This document shows positions 1 to 5,026 of a stretch of DNA of 5,026 nucleotides, in pieces. Numbering within the stretch: position 1 is the stretch's first letter; each line of letters begins with the position of its first letter. The stretch lies in contig DOTV01000089.1 of assembly GCA_003520925.1 (NCBI GenBank), positions 674 through 5,699 of the forward strand. The letters are read 5' to 3'. The position numbers and the translations under genes were made by a program. Under the pieces are notes generated by a model. The model ran no database searches. It was given only the letters and a program-made list of their open reading frames with translations, and was not told where the DNA came from. The DNA comes from Bacteroidales bacterium (lineage in GTDB: Bacteria > Bacteroidota > Bacteroidia > Bacteroidales > VadinHA17).

Positions 1-12
1 CTGCCAGAATTC

Positions 13-29
13 AAAAAACAGCATGGCTG
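13..29 (-). terminator. Weak terminator-like hairpin downstream of the lipoprotein gene
   Basis: On the minus strand the sequence CAGC-CAT-GCTG forms a 4-bp stem with a 3-base loop and is followed directly by six T residues. It lies about 47 bases after the lipoprotein stop, a sensible place for the end of the transcript. The stem is very short, so this may be chance. The rest of bases 1-75 holds no gene I can support. Confidence 0.25.
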
Positions 30-75
30 GATTTGATGTTCTGCTCTCTGAGCTGATAAGAGTGCAATTTTATTG

Positions 76-1371
76 TTAGTTCTTTTTAAATTCAATTATA
101 AATTCTGAACTGTATTCATCACCTCCGGGTCTAAGGCTTTTCACAAAGAATCTTGCCCTTTTTCCGAGGCTCAGGCATGTGTGTCTGTTTTCAATATCTT
201 CCTTTGTATTCATTGGCTGAAGCGACGGGTACCATAGGGTATATCCCGGCTTTTCGTAAAGCAGAATTGGTTTTGACCACTCCTGTGCAGATTCAGGAGT
301 ATTAAAATCCTGATTTCTGTTAAATGAGATATATACCTGGTTTCCAAGCCATGATGGTCCGGTTACTTTTCCCATAAGCATTACCCAGCAATTCAGATAG
401 GTATTCCAGCTTACCGATGGTCCCCAGTGAAATCCACCCTCTGGCGATGAAGACGGACCTCCTCCATTTTCAACGGGTATCTGCAGGGATGCTACCGGTT
501 TGCCAATATCATCATATGGTACTGTAAAACCGCTTCCGTCCCATCTGAAGGCTCTTCCAACCGGATTATCAAGATCTCTTAGCGCAATCCGGGCTATGCT
601 AATACATTGTCCGCTCCACTCTGTTTTCCTGTCATAGGTCGTTTCATCATATACACCCGGATAGCCGTATTCACCGTAAAACAGATAGAGGTAATCGCCG
701 CTTGCCACAGCGGATGGATCTCCCACCCCTCCTGCAAATGTATTTGATGTATTATGAGGTTTAAGTATTAACCTCGCATTAAGGTCCTCGATGAAAATAC
801 CTTTGTTTGCCCAGCTTCTTCCGCCATCAGTCGACTTCATGATACCAATCCTGCAGACTGCTGCAGGACTCTCAGGACCACGCAGGCCCTGTGGCCATTT
901 CTCATTCTTATAACCTTTCCCGGTAATTGAATCGTAAGGCAGTGTCGAAGGGTAGTTTTCATTGTGGTATATTGCAAACAAAGTCTTGCCGGTATTGTCA
1001 GAAGGATCCTGATAAACAGTTTCGAACCAAACTGCACCATGTAATCCTTCCTGCCCTGGAGGGACATTTTCAGGCATTACAGGAGCAGTAAAATCCTCTG
1101 GTCTGCTTCTGAATGCTTCATCAGCATTCATCCCGTCAGCAAATTTAAGATCTTTGGCATCGCCCCATAAAGGATCTTCACCATATTTCCCAGGAAAGAT
1201 CCTGAATGTGTCACCAATCCATGCCTCGGCCATATTGCAGTCGACAAATGAGTTGAATAAGAACTTTTCCGCGGGCTCGAGTCTGAAGGATGGATTAATA
1301 GTCAAGGGTTTCGGTCTGCAAGATATGACAAGACAAAGCATTATAAAGGCATAAAAAGATAAACTTTTCAT
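76..1371 (-). CDS. Lipoprotein of unknown function with one Asp-box, probably beta-propeller-like
   Basis: A complete 431-residue ORF. The N-terminus has Lys2, a hydrophobic stretch (about residues 4-17) and a lipobox VISC, which puts the lipidated cysteine at residue 18 and supports the chosen start. The residues after Cys18 are RPKP, not the acidic run used as a surface-export signal in Bacteroidota, so a periplasm-facing lipoprotein is more likely than a surface one. One clear Asp-box (S-T-D-G-G-R-S-W, residues 180-187) is of the sialidase/BNR type. Other blade-like stretches are GGVGDPSAV followed by YLYLFYGEYG (about 214-236), HWGPSVSW then CWVMLMG (about 315-334) and YTLWYPSLQP (about 377-386). 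Such spaced DPS/GPS/YPS motifs, each near aromatic strands, recall five-bladed glycosidase propellers (GH43/GH32/GH130-like), but I cannot assign a family or catalytic residues. The gene starts 49 bases after katG ends. A role in glycan binding or cleavage is inferred from fold resemblance and the nearby sulfatase; the ORF itself is secure. Confidence 0.88.
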   Translation of the reverse strand: MKSLSFYAFIMLCLVISCRPKPLTINPSFRLEPAEKFLFNSFVDCNMAEAWIGDTFRIFPGKYGEDPLWGDAKDLKFADGMNADEAFRSRPEDFTAPVMPENVPPGQEGLHGAVWFETVYQDPSDNTGKTLFAIYHNENYPSTLPYDSITGKGYKNEKWPQGLRGPESPAAVCRIGIMKSTDGGRSWANKGIFIEDLNARLILKPHNTSNTFAGGVGDPSAVASGDYLYLFYGEYGYPGVYDETTYDRKTEWSGQCISIARIALRDLDNPVGRAFRWDGSGFTVPYDDIGKPVASLQIPVENGGGPSSSPEGGFHWGPSVSWNTYLNCWVMLMGKVTGPSWLGNQVYISFNRNQDFNTPESAQEWSKPILLYEKPGYTLWYPSLQPMNTKEDIENRHTCLSLGKRARFFVKSLRPGGDEYSSEFIIEFKKN

Positions 1372-1420
1372 ATTAATTTAATATGGTTTTCTGTTTCGGA
1401 TATTTTGTTCTTCCAAAAGA

Positions 1421-3634
1421 TCAGTCCAGATCAAAGCGGTCAAGATTCATTACTTTGCTCCAGGCAGCAATAAAATCGTGAACAAACTTTTCCCGGCCAT
1501 CTTTGCTTCCATAAACTTCTGCAAGTGCTCTGAGTTCTGAATTAGAACCAAAGATAAGATCTGCCCGGGTTCCGGTCCATTTCAGTTCACCCGAATTGCG
1601 GTCACGTCCCTCGAAAGTCTCCTTCAAATCAGATGCCGGCATCCATACCGTACCCATATCGAGCAGATTTACAAAGAAATCGTTTGTAAGTACTTCAGGA
1701 CGATCTGTGAAGACTCCATGCTTTGAATTGTCAAAGTTAGTATTCAGCACCCGCATACCACCAACAAGCACTGTCATTTCAGGAGCCGTAAGTTTCAGCA
1801 ACTGGGCCTTATCAACCAACAATTCTTCAGTTGATGTTGTAAATTTCGATTTCAGATAGTTGCGAAACCCATCAGCCGCCGGTTCAAGAAACGCGAATGA
1901 TTCCACATCGGTTTGCTCCTGCGAGGCATCCGTACGACCCGGCGTAAATGGAACTATGACGGTCATTCCTGCATCTTTTGCAGCTTTTTCAATACCGGCG
2001 CTGCCTGCCAAAATTATAAGGTCAGCAAGAGAAACTTTTTTGCCGGTTGTCTGATCACCGTTGAATTCTTTCTGTAAACCTTCCAGTACCTCCAGTACTT
2101 TCTTTAATTGATCTGGATTATTTACGACCCACTCCTTTTGAGGGGCGAGGCGGATGCGACTACCATTTCCACCGCCGCGTTTATCCGATCCGCGGAAGGT
2201 CGAAGCAGAGGCCCATGCAGTAGAAACTAATTGAGATACTTTTAGCCCGGAAGCCAGTATTTTAGCTTTCAGGTCAGTGATATCTTTTTCATCAATCAAA
2301 GGATGATCTGCAGCGGGTACAGGATCCTGCCAGATCAGTTCTTCTTTTGGCACTTCCGGACCAAGGTAGCGGGAGCGCGGTCCCATATCCCGGTGAGTCA
2401 GCTTGAACCATGCACGTGCAAAAGCATCAGCGAATTCAAGCGGGTGTTCATAGAAACGTCTTGATATTTTCTCATAGACAGGATCGAAACGCAGGGATAG
2501 GTCCGTAGTAAGCATCGTCGGAACATGTTTTTTTGATGGATCGTGTGCATCAGGCATTACCTTATCTGCATTTTTTGCGACCCACTGATGTGCGCCTGCC
2601 GGGCTTTTCGTCAATTCCCAATCATATTTGAATAGGTTTTCGAAGAAATAATAGCTCCACTTAGCGGGAGTCTGTGTCCATATTACCTCCAGTCCGCTGG
2701 AAATTGTGTCTCCTCCTTTTCCCGAGCCAAATGTACTTTTCCATCCCAGTCCCTGTTCTTCTATTCCGGCGGCTTCGGGTACCGGTCCGACATGTTTCAC
2801 ATCGCCTGCCCCGTGAGCTTTTCCGAAGGTATGTCCGCCGGCAATAAGTGCTACTGTCTCTTCATCATTCATTGCCATCCGGGCAAACGTTTCACGGATA
2901 TCCCTGGCTGCTGCAACAGGATCCGGATTACCGTTTGGTCCTTCCGGATTAACATAGATTAACCCCATTTGTACGGCAGCAAGCGGATTGTCGAGGTCAC
3001 GACCGCCCTCATAGCGTTTATTGTCATCGAGCCACCTGGTTTCGGAACCCCAGAATACATCTTCTTCGGGTTCCCAGACATCTGCACGTCCGCCAGCAAA
3101 CCCAAAGGTTTTGAAACCCATTGATTCCAGTGCAACATTCCCGGTAAGGATCATAAGATCGGCCCAGGATATTTTTCGGCCATATTTTTGCTTAATGGGC
3201 CAAAGCAGCCTTCGTGCCTTATCGAGGTTGACATTATCGGGCCAGCTGTTGAGCGGTGCAAAGCGTTGTTGACCGCTTCCGGCACCACCACGACCATCTC
3301 CTGTGCGGTATGTACCTGCACTGTGCCAGGCCATACGGATGAAGAAAGGACCATAATGGCCGAAATCCGCAGGCCACCATTCCTGCGAATCTGTCATAAG
3401 ATGATGGAGATCCTTTTTCAGAGCTTGATAATTCAGACTGTTGAATTCTTTTGCATAATTAAATCCTTCACCCATTGGATCAGATAAAGAGGAATGCTGC
3501 CGTATTGTATTCAGTTTTAACTGATCAGGCCACCAGTCACGGTTCTTAGTTCCGCCTGCGCCAACATTATGCTTTCCGGTTGCTCCTGTAACAGGGCATT
3601 TGCTGACTTTTTCCGAGTCGTTTTCCATCTTCAT
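1421..3634 (-). CDS. katG: Catalase-peroxidase KatG
   Basis: Bifunctional haem enzyme that disproportionates hydrogen peroxide (catalase) and also oxidises small donors (peroxidase); expected in the cytoplasm, as there is no signal peptide. At 737 residues it is full length for the two-domain family. The N-terminal haem domain has distal Arg100, Trp103 and His104 in IRMAWHSAGTYR, and proximal His268 in GGHTFGKAHG with Trp319 and Asp378. The Trp103-Tyr227-Met253 set that forms the KatG cross-linked adduct is intact (IYVNPEGPNG; FARMAMND), as are the mobile Arg415 in HRDMGP and Ser313, the equivalent of M. tuberculosis Ser315. The C-terminal half is the haem-free duplicated domain (WASASTFRGSDKRGGGNGSR, about 474-493). 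The N-terminal KCPVTG motif is typical. The start could be Met1 or Met3 (MKM); neither has a clear Shine-Dalgarno. It lies 91 bases downstream of the DUF1801 gene; no OxyR- or PerR-type operator was recognised. Active KatG is expected. Confidence 0.98.
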   Translation of the reverse strand: MKMENDSEKVSKCPVTGATGKHNVGAGGTKNRDWWPDQLKLNTIRQHSSLSDPMGEGFNYAKEFNSLNYQALKKDLHHLMTDSQEWWPADFGHYGPFFIRMAWHSAGTYRTGDGRGGAGSGQQRFAPLNSWPDNVNLDKARRLLWPIKQKYGRKISWADLMILTGNVALESMGFKTFGFAGGRADVWEPEEDVFWGSETRWLDDNKRYEGGRDLDNPLAAVQMGLIYVNPEGPNGNPDPVAAARDIRETFARMAMNDEETVALIAGGHTFGKAHGAGDVKHVGPVPEAAGIEEQGLGWKSTFGSGKGGDTISSGLEVIWTQTPAKWSYYFFENLFKYDWELTKSPAGAHQWVAKNADKVMPDAHDPSKKHVPTMLTTDLSLRFDPVYEKISRRFYEHPLEFADAFARAWFKLTHRDMGPRSRYLGPEVPKEELIWQDPVPAADHPLIDEKDITDLKAKILASGLKVSQLVSTAWASASTFRGSDKRGGGNGSRIRLAPQKEWVVNNPDQLKKVLEVLEGLQKEFNGDQTTGKKVSLADLIILAGSAGIEKAAKDAGMTVIVPFTPGRTDASQEQTDVESFAFLEPAADGFRNYLKSKFTTSTEELLVDKAQLLKLTAPEMTVLVGGMRVLNTNFDNSKHGVFTDRPEVLTNDFFVNLLDMGTVWMPASDLKETFEGRDRNSGELKWTGTRADLIFGSNSELRALAEVYGSKDGREKFVHDFIAAWSKVMNLDRFDLD

Positions 3635-3662
3635 AAGTATTAGTGACTATTTAAATTTCTTC

Positions 3663-3686
3663 TATTTCTTTATTTCCTTATTTCTA
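3663..3686. repeat. Three tandem 8-bp repeats (TATTTCNN) in the katG leader
   Basis: On the plus strand the units TATTTCTT, TATTTCCT and TATTTCTA follow each other without a gap; on the katG strand this reads as a purine-rich run of GAAATA units. The array lies 29-52 bases upstream of the katG ATG, inside the 91-bp gap after the DUF1801 gene. It could be a low-complexity slippage tract, an untranslated-leader element or a protein-binding site; the sequence alone does not decide. The repeat itself is directly visible. Confidence 0.6.
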
Positions 3687-3725
3687 ATTAATGTAATAAA
3701 GGCAGGAATAGCTTTTAAGACGATT

Positions 3726-4076
3726 TCACTTACGTTTTCTCGTCATGTTCTCATAAACCCTGAATTTCACAATGCGTCCGATAAGTTCAAACGGAATCGG
3801 TTTAGTGAGCTGAAACTGGACTGACCCCTTTCCCTGCCTGTACTTTGAGAGTTCTTTTGCAAAGGCTGAATGTCCTGTAGGAGTTGCATAAAAGCCGATA
3901 TGATTTGTGAAGGCTGCAAAATAAACAAGAGGTTTACCGTCAGTTTTATACGCAGGCATCTGATAAGCAAAGCTTTCTTCGGCATCAGGAGCATTTTCTT
4001 TAATAACAGCTCTTATCTTCTCCAGGATAACCTGTACATTCTCAGGGAATGATTTAATGTAATTATCGACAGTCAT
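3726..4076 (-). CDS. DUF1801 / YdhG-like protein (possible iron chaperone-type fold)
   Basis: A complete 116-residue soluble protein, the normal length for a single-domain DUF1801 (PF08818) member. Recognisable family features are the N-terminal helical part DNYIKSFPENVQ with IRAVIKENAPDAEE (residues 4-34), YQMPAY (38-43), the core VYFAAFTNHIGFY (51-63), the KGSVQFQL stretch (83-90), then KPIPFELIGRIVKFRV (92-107) and a basic tail TRKRK. There is no signal peptide or membrane segment, so it is cytoplasmic. B. subtilis YdhG (Fra) of this family has been described as a frataxin-like iron chaperone; transferring that role here is inference, since many family members are uncharacterised. The ATG lies one base after the sulfatase TGA, which suggests reinitiation or translational coupling, and no Shine-Dalgarno is evident. 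The neighbouring katG encodes a haem enzyme, making an iron or oxidative-stress link conceivable but unproven. Confidence 0.9.
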   Translation of the reverse strand: MTVDNYIKSFPENVQVILEKIRAVIKENAPDAEESFAYQMPAYKTDGKPLVYFAAFTNHIGFYATPTGHSAFAKELSKYRQGKGSVQFQLTKPIPFELIGRIVKFRVYENMTRKRK

Positions 4077-4077
4077 A

Positions 4078-5026
4078 TCAATTTGGTATTAATGATTTTG
4101 CGAGTTTTTCACTATCGCCATATTTGACCATCAGTTTGTGAAGCCTTTTATGAAGATTCTTTTTTACTGAAGTATAGGCGGGATCATCGTAGACATTCTT
4201 CATTTCCGTTGGATCTGTCTTCCTGTCATATAACTCCCATTCATCAATGTCATAATAATAGTGAATCAATTTAAAACGATCAGTGCTCATTCCGTAATGG
4301 CGCTTAACCATATGTGATCCGGGGTATTCGTAATAATGATAATAGTGTTCCTTTCTCCAGTTTGAAGGAGTTTTTCCCTTCAATACAGGAACCATGCTCC
4401 TGCCCTGCATATCAGACGGTACCTTGACTCCGGCCATTTCGAGAAATGTCTCCGGCAGATCGATATTCGACACCATATCATTATTCACACTTCCCGGTTT
4501 TATTACGTCCGGCCATTGGATCAGGAGCGGTGTGCGGTACGATTCCTCAAACATCCAACGTTTATCGAACCAGCCATGCTCGCCAAGATAGAATCCCTGG
4601 TCAGAGGCATAAATAACCACAGTATTTTTATCCAGGCCGTTTTCTTTGAGGAAGTCAAGTACTTCTCCCACGCTTTTATCAACTGCGGCAATACATGCAA
4701 GGTAATCTTGCATATAACGCTGATATTTATATCTTGTGAGGTCATTTACCGGTCATATCAGCTTTATAAAACTCTTTTATCAAACGGATCATATACTTCG
4801 TTCCACTTTGCCATTTGCAGGGAATCCATACGTGTAAGTCCGGTGGTTTTCATTTTTGATTTATCCCTGTAAAGTTTAAGATCCTCTTCGATCCTCATTG
4901 TTTTAGTGATTGTCATATCCTGTGTCTTTTCAGCAGTACCCCGGTTTGAATAGTCATCAAATAGTGTTGCCGGTTCAGGGAATGCGACATCCTTGTAAAG
5001 GGAAAGTTCATTTGGTCCGGGCTGCC
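4078..5026 (-). pseudogene. S1-family sulfatase, C-terminal part, frameshifted and truncated by the window edge
   Basis: The visible part codes for about 314 residues once two frameshifts are ignored; the N-terminus, including the C-x-P/S-x-R formylglycine site, is off the right edge. Piece 1 (5024 to 4785) contains LSLYKDVAFPEP, TLFDDYSNRG and ends at WNEVYDP. Piece 2 (4783-4745) reads LIKEFYKADMTGK. Piece 3 (4743-4081) begins DLTRYKYQRYMQDYLACIAA and continues through the metal and sulfate-site motif SDQGFYLGEHGWFDKR (near 4605-4558) to a C-terminal DUF4976-like domain (DRFKLIHYYYDIDEWELYD, then DPTEMKNVYDDP). The order and spacing match periplasmic sulfatases of the N-acetylglucosamine-6-sulfatase/heparan-type group, which remove sulfate esters from glycans; the exact substrate cannot be read. 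Each junction needs removal of one extra base. Sequence on both sides is well conserved, so the damage is recent or is a sequencing error. If it is an error, this is an ordinary functional sulfatase gene. Confidence 0.85.
4744..4784 (-). other. Double +1 frameshift zone in the sulfatase gene
   Basis: Reading the minus strand, the first frame runs through WNEVYDP and then hits TAA at 4766-4764. Family-like sequence resumes one base later (extra T at about 4784) as LIKEFYKADMTGK. A second extra T at about 4744 is needed to reach DLTRYKYQRYMQDY. One indel cannot repair the gene, because the first frame closes at 4764 whereas the third frame opens only downstream of a TGA at 4755-4753. Neither junction is a long homopolymer or a recognisable programmed slippery site. 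Confidence 0.8.

Noticed and set aside
2..79. A plus-strand open frame entering from the left edge and ending at TAG 77-79
   Set aside because: It is only about 25 codons, with no recognisable motif, and cannot be told from chance; it would also overlap the lipoprotein stop codon.
3183..3190. A TATTTTTG sequence on the plus strand matching the Bacteroidota -7 box TAnnTTTG
   Set aside because: It lies inside katG and faces no supported plus-strand gene, so it is most likely a chance match.
3188..3487. A 99-codon plus-strand open frame inside katG
   Set aside because: It is a shadow of the conserved haem-domain coding sequence on the opposite strand.
3600..3824. A plus-strand open frame of 74 codons with a hydrophobic N-terminal part, crossing the katG leader
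   Set aside because: It overlaps the katG N-terminus and the DUF1801 C-terminus in antisense; the hydrophobicity comes from T-rich low-complexity DNA in the leader.
4521..4745. A minus-strand 74-codon open frame starting with the ATG of the ATGA at the second frameshift
   Set aside because: It looks like a stop-start overlap, but its translation has no sulfatase or other family motifs; the conserved sequence is in a different frame.
4516..4872. A 118-codon plus-strand open frame spanning the sulfatase frameshift zone
   Set aside because: It is antisense to clear sulfatase coding sequence with conserved motifs and has no recognisable domain or start context.

Overview
All four genes recognised in this window lie on the minus strand. 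The window suggests a member of the Bacteroidota: the base composition is moderately AT-rich, start codons are preceded by A/T-rich leaders without clear Shine-Dalgarno sequences, and a formylglycine-type sulfatase sits close to a surface-type lipoprotein, as is common in polysaccharide-degrading members of that phylum. This assignment is an inference from style and gene content; no rRNA or marker gene is present.

In transcription order (right to left): (1) 5026-4078 is the C-terminal half of an S1-type sulfatase. It runs off the right edge and is broken by two closely spaced single-base insertions around 4784 and 4744, so it is either a fresh pseudogene or a sequencing/assembly error. (2) 4076-3726 is a small complete DUF1801 (YdhG/Fra-like) protein whose ATG lies one base after the sulfatase stop. 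(3) 3634-1421 is a complete catalase-peroxidase, katG, with all expected catalytic and cross-link residues. A 91-bp AT-rich leader with three tandem 8-bp repeats precedes it. (4) 1371-76 is a complete 431-residue lipoprotein with one Asp-box and a predicted beta-propeller-like architecture, function unknown. The last 75 bases hold no supported gene, only a weak terminator-like hairpin.

Functionally the window joins two themes. The sulfatase and the propeller lipoprotein suit processing of sulfated or complex glycans in the periplasm. KatG removes peroxide in the cytoplasm, and the DUF1801 protein may (by family analogy only) touch iron handling. The short same-strand gaps (1, 91 and 49 bases) allow one transcript, but nothing in the sequence proves it. 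I see no RNA gene, CRISPR array, insertion sequence, attachment site or phage feature. I did not find a convincing undescribed system; the points most worth a second look are the double frameshift in the sulfatase and the unassigned lipoprotein.
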